DNA of 64,000 nucleotides from a methane-oxidizing endosymbiont of Gigantopelta aegis (GCF_016097405.1 NZ_JAEHGD010000001.1:1547693-1611692), one strand, 5' to 3'; numbered from the stretch's first letter, positions 20,826-32,912 are shown. Numbers and translations: made by a program. The notes: a model not told the origin generated them from the sequence alone.

Positions 20826-22129
20826 TATTTAATCCTGTATTCGGCCGAACGGGCATGAGCCGTTAGACCTTCGCTACGCGCTAGAATTGAGGCAATTTCG
20901 CCTAAGCGACTCGCGCTTTTTGGAGAGCAGTTAATCAGGCTGCTGCGTTTTTGAAAGTCGTAAACCCCTAAAGGCGATGAAAAACGCGCCGTGCCAGACG
21001 TTGGCAGAACATGATTAGGGCCTGCACAATAATCGCCTAAGGCCTCGGCTGTATAACGACCCATGAAAATAGCACCCGCATGCTGGATTTTTTGACATAG
21101 ATCTTCCGGGTTTTCGACAGAAAGCTCTAGATGTTCCGGAGCAATATGGTTGACCACGTCGGCGGCTTGATCGAGGCCTGCAACTTTGATGAAGGCGCCG
21201 CGATTTGTCAGCGAGCTGCGGATAATATCGGCACGTTCCATTTCTGGCAATAGTTTATTGATGCTAGCTTCGACCTGATCTAGAAAATCGTGGTCTGGGC
21301 TGATTAAAATAGCCTGTGCATCTTCATCGTGTTCGGCTTGTGAGAATAAATCCATTGCAATCCAGTCTGCTGATGTTTGACCATCGCAGACCACTAGAAT
21401 TTCAGACGGGCCTGCGATCATATCAATCCCAACTTTACCGAAAACCAGTTTTTTGGCGGTAGCGACGTAGATATTGCCCGGGCCGACGATTTTATCGACA
21501 GCCGGGATGGTTTTAGTGCCGTAGGCTAAGGCAGCGATGGCCTGGGCGCCACCAATTGTAAATACGCGATCGACACCGGCAATATAGGCGGCGGCTAAAA
21601 CCATCGGGTTGGTTTCATCGTTTGGAGTTGGCACAACCATAACGAGTTCTTTGACGCCAGCAACTTTAGCTGGAATTGCATTCATCAAAACCGACGACGG
21701 ATAGGAGGCTTTACCGCCAGGCACATACAGGCCGACCTTGTCGAGCGGGCTGATTTTTTGACCTAAAACGGTGCCGTCATCTTCTACGTATTGCCAGGAT
21801 TCGAGTTTTTGTTCTTCAGCATAGGCACGAATTCGGTTGGCTGCAATTTGCAAAGATTCGGCTTGATTAGCTGATAAATTATCCCAAGCGTTTTGCAATA
21901 CGGTTTTGGGCAATTCGAGTTCAGCCGCTTTTTTAATCTGGCGGTGATCGAATTGATTGGTTAATTCAATCACGCTGGCATCGCCGTGTTGGCGAACCTT
22001 ACCAATAATTTCTAGAACACGCTGATGGATTTCTAGGTCGTCTGCCTGATCAAACGCCAGGCGTTGGTCTAATTGGTTGAAAAAATCGCTATCGGCAAAA
22101 TCGAGTCGTCGTATTTTCAGCGTGTTCAT
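20825..22129 (-). CDS. hisD: histidinol dehydrogenase
   Basis: HisD performs the last two steps of histidine synthesis, a zinc-dependent four-electron oxidation of histidinol to histidine with NAD+. The 434-residue protein shows [35 protein letters not shown], the GPSEILVV segment and the zinc-site region [12 protein letters not shown] with HIAPEHLEL downstream. It follows hisG by 4 bp. Confidence 0.97.
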   Translation of the reverse strand: MNTLKIRRLDFADSDFFNQLDQRLAFDQADDLEIHQRVLEIIGKVRQHGDASVIELTNQFDHRQIKKAAELELPKTVLQNAWDNLSANQAESLQIAANRIRAYAEEQKLESWQYVEDDGTVLGQKISPLDKVGLYVPGGKASYPSSVLMNAIPAKVAGVKELVMVVPTPNDETNPMVLAAAYIAGVDRVFTIGGAQAIAALAYGTKTIPAVDKIVGPGNIYVATAKKLVFGKVGIDMIAGPSEILVVCDGQTSADWIAMDLFSQAEHDEDAQAILISPDHDFLDQVEASINKLLPEMERADIIRSSLTNRGAFIKVAGLDQAADVVNHIAPEHLELSVENPEDLCQKIQHAGAIFMGRYTAEALGDYCAGPNHVLPTSGTARFSSPLGVYDFQKRSSLINCSPKSASRLGEIASILARSEGLTAHARSAEYRIK

Positions 22130-22133
22130 ACCG

Positions 22134-22760
22134 TTACCTATTGGCTAAAGTCGTTTCGAATTGGTCAAGCAAAGCTTGAATGGCTTGATGTTTCATTTTC
22201 ATCGCCGCTTTGTTGATGACCAGGCGGGATGTGATGTTGATAATTAAATCGCGAGGCTCTAAGCCATTCGCCTTTAAGGTGTTGCCTGTATCGACTAGGT
22301 CGACAATATAGTCAGCCAGCCCGACTAGTGGTGCAAGTTCCATAGAACCATACAATTTGATGATATCGGCCTGGATGCCGCGATCTGCAAAATAGCGTTG
22401 TGCGGTTTTGACATATTTGGTTGCGACTCGGACACGGCCCGAAATTTCAGGGGCATCGACCGGCGCTGCCGTCATCAGGCGACAGCCTGCAATGCCAAGA
22501 TCCAAGGGCTCATAAAGATTGTCCGAACCATGCTCTAGAAGCACATCTTTGCCGGCAATCCCCATGTCGGCGGCACCGTATTCGACAAATGTCGGAACAT
22601 CGGTAGCTCGAATGATGACGAGTTCTACGTCATCCCGGGTTGTTTTTAAAATCAACTTCCGGCTTTTTTTAGGGTCGTCAATGGGGGTGATGCCTGCTTC
22701 CTCTAACAGGGGCAGGGCATCTTCGTAAATACGTCCTTTAGAAACGGCAATAGTCAGCAT
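22134..22760 (-). CDS. hisG: ATP phosphoribosyltransferase, short form
   Basis: HisG starts histidine synthesis by joining ATP and PRPP. At 208 residues it is the short form, which lacks the C-terminal regulatory domain and normally works with HisZ. HisZ is not in this window. Motifs are [18 protein letters not shown], the [19 protein letters not shown] block and [13 protein letters not shown]. It follows murA by 11 bp within the same reverse-strand run. Confidence 0.95.
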   Translation of the reverse strand: MLTIAVSKGRIYEDALPLLEEAGITPIDDPKKSRKLILKTTRDDVELVIIRATDVPTFVEYGAADMGIAGKDVLLEHGSDNLYEPLDLGIAGCRLMTAAPVDAPEISGRVRVATKYVKTAQRYFADRGIQADIIKLYGSMELAPLVGLADYIVDLVDTGNTLKANGLEPRDLIINITSRLVINKAAMKMKHQAIQALLDQFETTLANR

Positions 22761-22771
22761 AATCTTTCTTT

Positions 22772-24362
<1,591 letters not shown>

Positions 24363-24364
24363 GT

Positions 24365-24829
24365 TTATTCCGATGCTTTTTTGAAAAGAAACTGGCCGAT
24401 GACTTCTTCTAGCACGATGGCTGACTGAGTAATATCAATAGCGTCGCCATCTTGCAAGTATTCATCAGAGCCACCGGGTTCGAGGCTGATATATTGTTCA
24501 CCGAGTAATCCAGCGGTAAAGATGCTAGCGGTAGTGTCGGTCGGTAAAGTGTTGAATTGTTTGTCTATTTGCATTTCAACAATGGATTCGTAACGGGTTT
24601 TATCCAGTTTTATGGCGGAGACACGGCCAACGGTCACGCCGGCGACAGAGACTTTGGATTTTACTTTCAAGCCACCTGAGTTCTCGAAACTGGCTGTAAT
24701 CGTATAGGTATTGGACGTATCCAGATAACTGCTCAGATTACTGACTTGTAATGACATATAAAAAAGAGCAGCAATGCCACAGGCAACAAAAAAACCAACT
24801 AATGTGTCCTGAGTATAGGTATTCGACAT
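24365..24829 (-). CDS. mlaD: MCE-domain phospholipid transport protein MlaD
   Basis: The 154-residue protein has one N-terminal membrane helix and one MCE domain (YTITASFENSGGLKVKSKVSVAGVTVGRV). MlaD forms a hexameric periplasmic ring that takes lipid from the MlaE permease. I chose the ATG at 24829 just after the mlaE stop; five more upstream residues are possible but overlap mlaE. Confidence 0.95.
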   Translation of the reverse strand: MSNTYTQDTLVGFFVACGIAALFYMSLQVSNLSSYLDTSNTYTITASFENSGGLKVKSKVSVAGVTVGRVSAIKLDKTRYESIVEMQIDKQFNTLPTDTTASIFTAGLLGEQYISLEPGGSDEYLQDGDAIDITQSAIVLEEVIGQFLFKKASE

Positions 24830-24830
24830 G

Positions 24831-25613
24831 TTAAATATCTCCAAACATGAGCGCTGTAAGAATAAAATCCAGCGCCAAAACAGAAAAGGCTGAATTGACT
24901 ACGGTTCGAGTGGTCGCCCGGCTGACGCCTTCTGATGTCGGGATGGCGTCATAGCCTTCGAACAAGGCAATCCAGGTGACGACAAAGCCGAACACTAGGC
25001 TTTTTATAAAACCATTGATGACATCATCATAAAAATCGATTCCGGCCTGCATTTGTGACCAAAATGAACCATCGTCAACGCCAAGCATACCTACGCCAAC
25101 CATATGGCCACCCATAATACCGACTGCGCTGAATAAAGCGGCGAGTAAGGGCATGGAAAAAATGCCGGCCAGAAAGCGGGGAAAGATAACGCGTCGAATC
25201 GGATCAACGGCCATCATTTCCATGCCGGACAATTGTTCAGTCGTTTTCATTAAACCAATTTCGGCTGAAAGGGCAGAGCCTGCGCGACCGGCAAACAACA
25301 GGGCTGCGACCACAGGACCTAATTCTCGTACTAAGGAGGCGGCAATCATGACGCCTAGCGATGCTTCTGCACCGAAATCCGACAAGGTGTAATAGCCTTG
25401 CAATGCCAACACCATGCCGACAAACAAGCCTGAAACTGTAATCAGTAAGAAGGATAAGACGCCGACAGAATAGATTTGTCGGATAAATAGGCTTGGTCGT
25501 CGTAAAACATCGACGAGGCCGGGTAAACTATGCAGCAGAAAAAAGGTTGCACGGCCTAATTTAGCAAAACGGCTGCGGGTTGACGCACCCAGATATTGAA
25601 AGATTTGCATCAT
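24831..25613 (-). CDS. mlaE: lipid transport permease MlaE
   Basis: This 260-residue permease has several membrane helices and the family segments [39 protein letters not shown] and the cytoplasmic coupling helix region [17 protein letters not shown]. It works with MlaF, MlaD and MlaB to move phospholipids between inner membrane and periplasm and so keep the outer membrane asymmetric. The gap to mlaF is 3 bp. Confidence 0.96.
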   Translation of the reverse strand: MMQIFQYLGASTRSRFAKLGRATFFLLHSLPGLVDVLRRPSLFIRQIYSVGVLSFLLITVSGLFVGMVLALQGYYTLSDFGAEASLGVMIAASLVRELGPVVAALLFAGRAGSALSAEIGLMKTTEQLSGMEMMAVDPIRRVIFPRFLAGIFSMPLLAALFSAVGIMGGHMVGVGMLGVDDGSFWSQMQAGIDFYDDVINGFIKSLVFGFVVTWIALFEGYDAIPTSEGVSRATTRTVVNSAFSVLALDFILTALMFGDI

Positions 25614-25616
25614 GTC

Positions 25617-26420
25617 TTAACTCAACTGATTTGACATTAAATCGTCAAAATAATCGGGGGCAGGGTAATGGAAATGCACCGGCCCATCGGCTTTACCTTG
25701 CATAAATTGTTGAACCCATTCCGAGTTGGAGGTTGCGATTTGTTCGGGTGTCCCTTCGCCGACAATTTTACCGTCAGATAAAACATAAATATAATCGGCA
25801 ATTGCGGCTGTTTCTTGCACATCGTGTGACACAATGATACTGGTCAATCCCAGCGTTTTGTTGAGGGCTTTGATCAGATGAATTAAGGCGCCCATCGAAA
25901 TCGGGTCCTGCCCGGTAAATGGCTCGTCATACATGATCATCATCGGATCCAGCGCAATTGCGCGGGCTAGTGCGACTCTGCGGGCCATACCGCCGGATAA
26001 TTCTGAAGGCATTAAATGCCGCGCCCCGCGCAGCCCAACCGCTTGTAGTTTCATCAACACCAGGGTGCGAATCATCGATTCTGAAAGCCGCGTATGTTCC
26101 CGTAGTGGGAAGGCGACATTTTCATAGACATCAATATCTGTTAGCAAGGCGCCTGACTGAAACAGCATGCCCATTTGTTTGCGTAACGCAAACAGTTCGG
26201 AGCGTTTTAGCTGGTGAACATTTTGCTGGTTGACTACAACCGAACCAGATTGTGGCGATAATTGACCGCCAATTAATTTCAATAAGGTGGTTTTTCCGGT
26301 CCCACTTGGCCCCATGATAGCCGTTACTTTGCCGCGCCGAATATCGAGGGATATGTCATCGAAAATTTTGCGTTGGCCGCGCATGAAAACCAGGTTTTTT
26401 ATCGTGACAATATTATCCAT
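25617..26420 (-). CDS. mlaF: lipid transport ATPase MlaF
   Basis: This 267-residue ABC ATPase has Walker A GPSGTGKTTLLKL, signature LSGGMARRVALARAIALDP, Walker B MIMYDEPFTGQDP and an H-loop SHDV. The long C-terminal tail ending HYPAPDYFDD is the segment that swaps with the partner subunit in MlaF dimers. It is the first gene of the reverse mla-murA-his run and is divergent from yrbG over a 510-bp gap. Confidence 0.96.
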   Translation of the reverse strand: MDNIVTIKNLVFMRGQRKIFDDISLDIRRGKVTAIMGPSGTGKTTLLKLIGGQLSPQSGSVVVNQQNVHQLKRSELFALRKQMGMLFQSGALLTDIDVYENVAFPLREHTRLSESMIRTLVLMKLQAVGLRGARHLMPSELSGGMARRVALARAIALDPMMIMYDEPFTGQDPISMGALIHLIKALNKTLGLTSIIVSHDVQETAAIADYIYVLSDGKIVGEGTPEQIATSNSEWVQQFMQGKADGPVHFHYPAPDYFDDLMSNQLS

Positions 26421-26612
26421 TGTGGTTTTTCGTTGTTGCAGGATGTCTGGTTTTACTCATAGGGCTCAGATTGCATTCATCATCAGTCTGGAAAACCGTG
26501 TATTCTCCACGACATTGCCAGTTTAAGTCAATTAAAGCCACTTTCCAAAGCAGGCGTATATAATTCACGATAACATAAGTGATTGATTTTCAATCTCTAT
26601 ACCTTTTTCGGG

Positions 26613-26773
26613 CCGGATGAGTAGAGCAGTGAGCAAAACCCATCATCATTTACCCGGCGTTACCAACAATTCATTAAAAAATTAACTCTTTATGGGCCAT
26701 CAATGGCAAGGCAGGATTTAAGCATACTGACGATTGTTTTAATGGGTTTCGCTTACCGCTCTAGCCATCCTAC
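26613..26773. repeat. GATGGGTTTCGCT palindromic repeat, family B copy 3
   Basis: This copy lies in the 510-bp mlaF-yrbG gap. Its ends read GGATGAGTAGAGCAGTGAGC and GCTTACCGCTCTAGCCATCC, with inner AAAACCCATCATC and AATGGGTTTCGC. Some 60 bp of extra sequence fills the middle. Flanking it, GGCAAGGCAGGATTTA (26706) and TTTAACCCAGTCTTGC (26778) form a further inverted pair. The remaining gap holds the mlaF and yrbG promoters by position; I recognise no other feature. Confidence 0.65.
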
Positions 26774-26930
26774 AAATTTAACCCAGTCTTGCTGTTATCG
26801 AAGTGCGTGAAAATTTTAACCTTATTTATCAGTAGGTTATGTTTTTGCTGGTAAAGTGGGCTTAAAACCCATCCAAGTCAGAACGGGATCATGCCATAAT
26901 ATCCCGATTTTTTAACTGATTAAGAGATTT

Positions 26931-27905
26931 ATGCTGATTAACTTTCTTGCGCTCATCGGAGGCCTCGTGGTTTTAGTGGTTTCCGCCGATAAATTTGTGA
27001 TAGGAACCGCTTCAATCGCTCGAAATATGGGAGTTTCGACCTTATTGATTGGGCTGACGATTGTTGGTCTTGGAACCTCAGCTCCAGAAATTCTGGTTTC
27101 GGCGATTGCATCTTTCGAAGGGAATGGCGGGTTGGCTATTGGTAATGCGTTGGGGTCGAATATCGCTAATATTGGCCTGATTTTAGGCTTGACAGCCATG
27201 GTATCACCATTAGTTGTGCATTCAGGGTTGTTGAAGCGCGAGTTGCCGGTTTTGGCTTTGATCTGCCTTATGTGTTTTTTGTTAGCGTTTGATGGTTTGA
27301 GCATCGGCGACAGTATCTGGATGCTGATTGTCTTGGGCGTGTTTATTGTTTGGCTCATTCAGTTAGCCCGGCAAGGTCGACAGGATGAGCTGACGAAAGA
27401 ATTGGAAGCGGAAATTCCTAAAGATATCAGCATGTTTAAAGCTATTGTCTATACGCTGTTAGGGCTGTTTGGGCTGTTGGTGAGTTCACGTATTCTAGTT
27501 TGGTCGGCGGTTAATATTGCAGAGGCGTTTGGGGTGAGCGATATGGTTATCGGTTTGACCATCGTCGCTGTGGGTACCAGTTTGCCCGAATTAGCCGCGT
27601 CAATTACGAGTGTGTTGAAAGGTGAGGACGATCTAGCCGTCGGCAATATTATTGGCTCTAATGTCTATAATCTTTTAGCTGTGTATTCTTTGCCCGGGTT
27701 CGTGGCAGGCATCAGGCTTGATGAGACTGTTTTAGTCCGAGATTTTCCGGTTATGTTAGGGTTGACAGCAGTTTTGTTCATTATGGGCTATGGTTATAAG
27801 CAAGTCGGGCGTATCAGTCGGGGCGAGGGGGGGCTACTAGTTTTGGCTTATATGAGTTATCAATGGGTCGTTTATCACGCTGCAGTTACGCCGGTTACAA
27901 CATGA
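26931..27905 (+). CDS. yrbG: calcium/sodium antiporter YrbG
   Basis: This 324-residue K+-dependent Na+/Ca2+ exchanger family protein has about ten membrane helices. The two alpha repeats are clear: GLGTSAPEILVSAIASFEGN with GNALGSNIANIGLI, and AVGTSLPELAASITSVLKGE with GNIIGSNVYNLLAV. The acidic residues of each repeat bind the cation. The gene overlaps kdsD in an ATGA, as in Escherichia coli relatives, and is divergent from mlaF. Confidence 0.94.
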   Translation: MLINFLALIGGLVVLVVSADKFVIGTASIARNMGVSTLLIGLTIVGLGTSAPEILVSAIASFEGNGGLAIGNALGSNIANIGLILGLTAMVSPLVVHSGLLKRELPVLALICLMCFLLAFDGLSIGDSIWMLIVLGVFIVWLIQLARQGRQDELTKELEAEIPKDISMFKAIVYTLLGLFGLLVSSRILVWSAVNIAEAFGVSDMVIGLTIVAVGTSLPELAASITSVLKGEDDLAVGNIIGSNVYNLLAVYSLPGFVAGIRLDETVLVRDFPVMLGLTAVLFIMGYGYKQVGRISRGEGGLLVLAYMSYQWVVYHAAVTPVTT

Positions 27906-28879
27906 AGTCAGGTGCGTACAATTTTAAGGCATTAGCTGTGGCCGTCATCGAGGCTGAAAAGAATGCAGTGGCAGCCTTAGTAGAGCGTATTGACGACCAG
28001 TTTGTTCACGCCTGTCAATTGATGCTGGCGTGCCAGGGACGGGTTATTGTGACTGGCATGGGGAAATCAGGACATATTGCCGGAAAGATTGCCGCGACCT
28101 TGGCGAGTACCGGGACACCTGCTTTTTTTGTACATCCGGGTGAAGCTAGTCATGGGGATTTGGGCATGATTACTCGCCAGGATGTGGTTTTGGCCTTGTC
28201 TAATTCTGGCGAGACCGGTGAAATATTGACGATTTTGCCGATTATCAAACGTTTGCATGTGCCATTGATTGCGATGACAGGTCAGCCGCTGTCATCGTTG
28301 GCGACTTTGGCTGATGCGCATTTGAATGTTGCCGTCGAAAAAGAAGCCTGTCCTTTAGGTTTGGCGCCGACGGCTAGTACGACGGCGGCCTTGGTGATGG
28401 GGGATGCATTGGCGGTGGCATTGCTGGAAACGCGTGGTTTTTCCCGTGATGATTTTGCCCTGTCCCACCCGGGAGGCAGTTTAGGGCGGCGTTTGATTAT
28501 GCGGGTGAGTGATTTGATGCATCAGGGTGAGAAATTGCCATGCGTAAAACCCGATACTCTGGTGGCGCAGGCATTGCTGGAAATGACAGAAAAAAAACTG
28601 GGTATGACGGCCGTTATCGATGACAATCAGCATGTTCTGGGTATTTTTACCGATGGTGATTTACGCAGGATGCTGGAAAAGCGTGATGATGTGCATCAGA
28701 CCACGGTTGCCGAGGTGATGACTTCGCCATGTACTACTGTTGATTCGCAACTTTTAGCGGCTGAAGCAATGCAGATTATGGAGCAAAAGAAAATTAATGC
28801 ATTGCTGGTCACCGATGAAAATCAACGTTTGGTTGGGGCATTGAATATGCACGACTTGCTGCGTGCCGGTATCATTTAA
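27902..28879 (+). CDS. kdsD: D-arabinose-5-phosphate isomerase
   Basis: KdsD converts ribulose 5-phosphate to arabinose 5-phosphate for Kdo and lipopolysaccharide synthesis. The 325-residue protein has an N-terminal SIS domain (TGMGKSGHIAGKIAATLASTG, LSNSGETGEI) and two C-terminal CBS domains, the second with GIFTDGDLRRML just before it. The start at 27902 overlaps the yrbG stop by 4 bp. A family A palindromic repeat separates it from kdsC. Confidence 0.96.
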   Translation: MKSGAYNFKALAVAVIEAEKNAVAALVERIDDQFVHACQLMLACQGRVIVTGMGKSGHIAGKIAATLASTGTPAFFVHPGEASHGDLGMITRQDVVLALSNSGETGEILTILPIIKRLHVPLIAMTGQPLSSLATLADAHLNVAVEKEACPLGLAPTASTTAALVMGDALAVALLETRGFSRDDFALSHPGGSLGRRLIMRVSDLMHQGEKLPCVKPDTLVAQALLEMTEKKLGMTAVIDDNQHVLGIFTDGDLRRMLEKRDDVHQTTVAEVMTSPCTTVDSQLLAAEAMQIMEQKKINALLVTDENQRLVGALNMHDLLRAGII

Positions 28880-28886
28880 CCTGGCT

Positions 28887-29049
28887 GTTACTACTCAGTG
28901 TATTTAGGTGTTTACTATCAGTCACTTACTCCAGAAGACGTCGTAAATACATCCGTGTAGGCTTGTATGTGACATCCCTGTCACATACACTTCTTCCGTA
29001 AGCAACTGATAGTAAACTATTTCTCTTTATAAATACGCTAAGTAGTTAT
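28887..29049. repeat. nested palindromic repeat, family A copy 2 (diverged)
   Basis: The same architecture as the copies at 3.3 and 35.8 kb, with different arm sequences. The outer arms are TAACTACT(C/T)AG-type ends. The inner stem GTTTACTATCAGT is mirrored exactly by ACTGATAGTAAAC. The apical hairpins are TACATCCGTGTA and GTATGTGACA-TCCC-TGTCACATAC, with a 10-bp stem. The arms changed while pairing and the ACATCCxTGT cores were kept. Confidence 0.75.
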
Positions 29050-29134
29050 CCACCGTTTTGCACAAGCTACGGGTGGATTATTGAGTAATGTGTTACAGGA
29101 CTATAATGGCAAGTCTGGATTAAGGATGCAAAAT

Positions 29135-29665
29135 ATGGTTTCCGAAAAGATTTTGAAAAAAGCGCGATCAGTGAAATTGCTGATTTTGGATGTCGACGGC
29201 GTATTGACCGATGGGCGCTTGTTTTTTGATGATCAAGGTGTGGAATATAAATGTTTTCATGCACGGGATGGTCATGGTATTAAATTGTTGCGTCAAACTG
29301 GCGTAGAAGTTGCCGTCATTTCCGGGCGAAAATCCAATTCAGTCGCCATTCGCATGAAGAATCTAGGTATTGATCTGGTTTATCAGGGGCATGAAGACAA
29401 AATAGCCGCGTTTTATGAGATTCTGGAAAAACTTTCGATTGCGCCTGAGCATGCTGCGCATGTCGGTGATGATTTACTCGATTTGCCAATAATGAGGCGG
29501 GTAGGGCTGTCGGTTGCGGTTCAAGATGCTAATTTTGCTGTTAAGCAATATGCGGACTGGTGTACGCAAACGCCTGGAGGTTTGGGGGCTGTCAGGGAGG
29601 TCTGCGATATGATTATGCAGGCGCAAGGTCGTTTCGATCAGGTGTTGAAGTTGTTTTTGTCATGA
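29135..29665 (+). CDS. kdsC: 3-deoxy-D-manno-octulosonate 8-phosphate phosphatase
   Basis: KdsC is a HAD-family phosphatase that releases Kdo from Kdo-8-phosphate. The 176-residue protein has the HAD motif I LILDVDGVLTDG, the ISGRKSNSV motif II region and HVGDDLLDLPIM motif IV. Several in-frame starts exist; I chose 29135 because AAGGA lies 8 bases upstream. Its stop overlaps the lptC start by 4 bp. Confidence 0.93.
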   Translation: MVSEKILKKARSVKLLILDVDGVLTDGRLFFDDQGVEYKCFHARDGHGIKLLRQTGVEVAVISGRKSNSVAIRMKNLGIDLVYQGHEDKIAAFYEILEKLSIAPEHAAHVGDDLLDLPIMRRVGLSVAVQDANFAVKQYADWCTQTPGGLGAVREVCDMIMQAQGRFDQVLKLFLS

Positions 29666-30231
29666 TGCAGCAAAGCGCCCGATTTTATGGCGTACTCGTT
29701 ATTCTGGCCGTTTTATCCTACGTTCTGGTGCGTTTGAATACACCAGAACAAGAGCAGGTCACTGTAAAACGAAATAATCCGGTCGATTATTTCAGTATAG
29801 ATTATCAAAAAAAAGAAATGGATGAGGCCGGTCAACCGAAAAGCTTGTTGGTGGCCGATAAGCTGACGCATTATGCTGGTGATGGTACAACCCATTTGCA
29901 GCATCCTGTAATGACGCTGTATAACAATGATAATACGGCACCCTGGGTGATTCGCTCGGAACGGGGTATTTTGCAGGCTGATGGGGATAATTTACTGTTG
30001 CAAGGCAAGGTAAAAATACAGCGCGAGGCGCGTCCTGCGCATGATGAGTTGATTATAAATACTTCGGAATTACAGGTGCATTTGCCGACATCGTTCGCGA
30101 AAACAACGCAATGGTCAGAAATTATCAGTGCAGCAAATAGAACGACCGGTATTGGGATGCGTCTGACGTTCAAATCACCGATTCAATTAACCTTATTATC
30201 ACATGTTAAAGGATATTATGAAGTTCGCTAG
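29662..30231 (+). CDS. lptC: LPS export protein LptC
   Basis: This 189-residue single-pass inner-membrane protein has an N-terminal helix (YGVLVILAVLSYVLV) and a periplasmic beta-jellyroll domain. LptC links the LptB2FG extractor to the LptA bridge. Sequence conservation is low, but length, topology and position between kdsC and lptA make the call firm. It overlaps kdsC by 4 bp and lptA by 14 bp. Confidence 0.92.
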   Translation: MMQQSARFYGVLVILAVLSYVLVRLNTPEQEQVTVKRNNPVDYFSIDYQKKEMDEAGQPKSLLVADKLTHYAGDGTTHLQHPVMTLYNNDNTAPWVIRSERGILQADGDNLLLQGKVKIQREARPAHDELIINTSELQVHLPTSFAKTTQWSEIISAANRTTGIGMRLTFKSPIQLTLLSHVKGYYEVR

Positions 30232-30718
30232 TTTTTTGTTGATGGCATTGCTTTCTTTTGCGGCTATGGCGTTGGAAAGTGATTCAAAACAACCCATTTA
30301 TATCGATTCAAATACGGCAACGTATAACGACAGGGCGCAGACCAGTGTTTATACCGGCAATGTCGTGACCGTTCAAGGCACGCTTAAAGTATGGTCGGAT
30401 AAGTTGGTGGTCTATTTGAATAATGGCGAAATCAAAAAACTGGTTGCTACGGGCAAGCCTGCTCGATTTGAACAAATTCCCTCTGAAGGTGCAGAAAAAA
30501 TCACAGGGCGGGCGTTGATTGGCGAATATTATCCCGCCAAAAATTTATTGATTCTGAAAAAAAAGGCTGAAGTTTGGCAGGGCGAGCATAAGACAGCCAG
30601 TGAATTGATTCGTTATGACAGTCGAAATTCATTGGTTATGGCTGGCGAAAAATCCTCTGATTCAAAGCGTGTTCATTCCGTATTCAAACCTCGTAACGTT
30701 GAGGAAAATAAGCCATGA
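30218..30718 (+). CDS. lptA: LPS export protein LptA
   Basis: This 166-residue periplasmic protein has a signal peptide (residues 1-17, cleaved near AMALES) and an OstA-type beta-jellyroll ([26 protein letters not shown]). LptA polymers carry LPS across the periplasm. I start at the ATG at 30218, which gives a compact signal peptide. It overlaps lptC upstream and lptB (ATGA) downstream. Confidence 0.93.
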   Translation: MKFASFLLMALLSFAAMALESDSKQPIYIDSNTATYNDRAQTSVYTGNVVTVQGTLKVWSDKLVVYLNNGEIKKLVATGKPARFEQIPSEGAEKITGRALIGEYYPAKNLLILKKKAEVWQGEHKTASELIRYDSRNSLVMAGEKSSDSKRVHSVFKPRNVEENKP

Positions 30719-31440
30719 GTCGTTTGACGACTATCGATCTGGTCAAGCGCTACAATAAACGTAATGTGGTTGATCATGTCAGTCTTGAAATCAATACCGG
30801 GGAAGTCGTCGGCTTACTCGGGCCAAATGGTGCCGGGAAAACGACCAGTTTTTATATGATTGTGGGTTTGATCAGGCCGGATAGTGGACAAATCCTTTTA
30901 GATGACCATGATATTACGCATTATCCCATGCACAGCCGAGCCCGAATGGGCATCGGTTATCTGGCACAGGAAGCGTCGGTTTTTCGTAAATTGAGCGTGG
31001 CTGATAATTTACGGGCGGTGATTCAGATCAGAGAAGATTTGACTGAAGGACAAGGAGAGCTTTTGATCGACGAACTATTAGATGAATTCGGGATTGCGCA
31101 TCTGCGTGATCAGAAAGCTATGGGGTTGTCTGGTGGCGAGCGTCGACGTGTTGAAATTGCCAGGGCTTTAGCGACCGATCCGCAATTTATTTTATTGGAT
31201 GAGCCTTTTGCGGGTGTTGATCCCATTTCTGTTATTGATCTGCAAAAAATTATCTTTCATCTTAAGCAGCGGGGTATTGGTATTTTAATTACTGAACATA
31301 AGGTGCGTGCGACACTGGAAATATGTGATAGGGCTTATATACTTAATGAAGGTAAAGTCATTGCAACCGGCACGACGTCAGAGATTGTCAGCAATGACTT
31401 GGTTAAACAAGTCTATCTAGGTGAAAATTTCAGTTTGTAA
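30715..31440 (+). CDS. lptB: LPS export ATPase LptB
   Basis: This 241-residue ABC ATPase has Walker [17 protein letters not shown], signature [19 protein letters not shown], Walker [14 protein letters not shown] and an H-loop TEHKV. Two LptB subunits drive LPS extraction through LptFG, which is not encoded here. It lies in the usual lptA-lptB-rpoN order with a 6-bp gap before rpoN. Confidence 0.97.
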   Translation: MSRLTTIDLVKRYNKRNVVDHVSLEINTGEVVGLLGPNGAGKTTSFYMIVGLIRPDSGQILLDDHDITHYPMHSRARMGIGYLAQEASVFRKLSVADNLRAVIQIREDLTEGQGELLIDELLDEFGIAHLRDQKAMGLSGGERRRVEIARALATDPQFILLDEPFAGVDPISVIDLQKIIFHLKQRGIGILITEHKVRATLEICDRAYILNEGKVIATGTTSEIVSNDLVKQVYLGENFSL

Positions 31441-31446
31441 CTATCG

Positions 31447-32880
31447 ATGAAGCAATCACTCCAACTTCGACTCGGGCAAAGCCTGACCATGACGCCGCAA
31501 TTGCAGCAGGCGATTAAACTGTTGCAATTATCAACGCTGGATTTGCAGCAGGAAATTCAGCAGGCGCTGGAATCGAACATGATGCTTGAAATTGATGAAG
31601 AGGAAAAAACCGATCGGATTGAAAAAAAGATCGATAGCAGCGATCAAATGACCAGTGAAGGATCACAAACCGATATTCCAGATGAACTGCCGATTGATAG
31701 CAGTTGGGAAGATGTTTTTGAATCATCGATTCCCTCGATGGCAGGCAGTGAACCTGGCGAAGCCGTAGAGTTTGAGAATTTTCGCAGTAAGGTTGAAACC
31801 TTGCAGGATCATTTGGTATGGCAGCTGGAAATGAGCCGTTTCAGTGAACGGGATCATGCGATTGGTGTTGCCATTATTGATGCGATTGATGACGATGGTT
31901 ATCTGATGCAATCAGTGGAAGAGATTCATCAGGGTTTAAGTCAACAATTGGATGATCTGGAAGTCGATGAAGTGCAAGCCGTTTTACATCAAATTCAAAA
32001 TTTTGACCCCCTTGGCATCGGTTGCCGTGATTTGGCCGAGTGTTTAACCCTGCAATTAAAACAATTACCGCCTGATACGCCATATCGCCAGCAGGCTTTA
32101 ATGTTGGTGGATTATCTGGAGGAATTGGTCGCTCATCAACGAAACCGGTTAGCGCGACGATTGGGGATGACCGAAACGGAGTTCACTCAGGCTATTGGGG
32201 TGATCAAGCGCCTTGATCCAAAACCGGGCGCTTATTTTAGAAATTTTGAGCAGGAATATATTATTCCCGATGTTTATGTCATGAAGCGAAATGGCGAATG
32301 GCAGGTTAGCTTGAATCCTGAAATTGCACCGAAATTGCGTATCAATCCAGTGTATTCGGGTTTGATCAAGCGGGCAGATAATAGCCAAGATAATGTGTTT
32401 ATGAAAGATCATTTGCAAGAGGCGCGCTGGTTTATCAAAAGTTTGCTCAGTCGGAATGAAACATTGCTGAAAGTGGCACAAAGTATCGTCAGGCATCAAC
32501 TGGATTTTTTCGAACATGGCCCAATTGCGATGAGACCTATGGTGTTGCGGGATGTCGCCGAAGAGTTGGAGCTGCATGAATCAACCATCTCCCGGGTAAC
32601 AACCCGTAAGTATATGCATACACCTAGTGGTATAATTGAATTCAAGTATTTCTTTTCCAGTCATGTTTCAACCAGTAATGGGGGGGAATGCTCGGCAACG
32701 GCTATTAAATCTTTGATAAAAGAGTTTGTCGCTTCGGAAAAACCAACCAAACCATTAAGTGATAGTAAGATAGCCAATTTATTAAAGGAACAAGGGATCA
32801 ATGTGGCGCGTAGAACAGTGGCCAAATATCGCGAAGCCATGTCCATCCCCCCATCCAGTCAAAGAAAAAAAGTTCTTTGA
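31447..32880 (+). CDS. rpoN: RNA polymerase sigma-54 factor
   Basis: This 477-residue sigma-54 has region I (LRLGQSLTMTPQLQQAIKLL), an acidic region II rich in D/E (residues 60-110), the core-binding region III, a helix-turn-helix (LELHESTISRVTTRKYM) and the RpoN box (ARRTVAKYR) near the C-terminus. It directs transcription with AAA+ activators, for nitrogen and often flagellar or methylotrophic genes. No clear sigma-54 promoter was noticed in the window. Confidence 0.97.
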   Translation: MKQSLQLRLGQSLTMTPQLQQAIKLLQLSTLDLQQEIQQALESNMMLEIDEEEKTDRIEKKIDSSDQMTSEGSQTDIPDELPIDSSWEDVFESSIPSMAGSEPGEAVEFENFRSKVETLQDHLVWQLEMSRFSERDHAIGVAIIDAIDDDGYLMQSVEEIHQGLSQQLDDLEVDEVQAVLHQIQNFDPLGIGCRDLAECLTLQLKQLPPDTPYRQQALMLVDYLEELVAHQRNRLARRLGMTETEFTQAIGVIKRLDPKPGAYFRNFEQEYIIPDVYVMKRNGEWQVSLNPEIAPKLRINPVYSGLIKRADNSQDNVFMKDHLQEARWFIKSLLSRNETLLKVAQSIVRHQLDFFEHGPIAMRPMVLRDVAEELELHESTISRVTTRKYMHTPSGIIEFKYFFSSHVSTSNGGECSATAIKSLIKEFVASEKPTKPLSDSKIANLLKEQGINVARRTVAKYREAMSIPPSSQRKKVL

Positions 32881-32912
32881 CGTATTTTTATTATTAACAA
32901 CAGGAGTTATTC

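Noticed and set aside
32149-32577. 142-codon antisense frame in rpoN
   Set aside because: Shadow frame; rpoN is clearly the real gene on the other strand.
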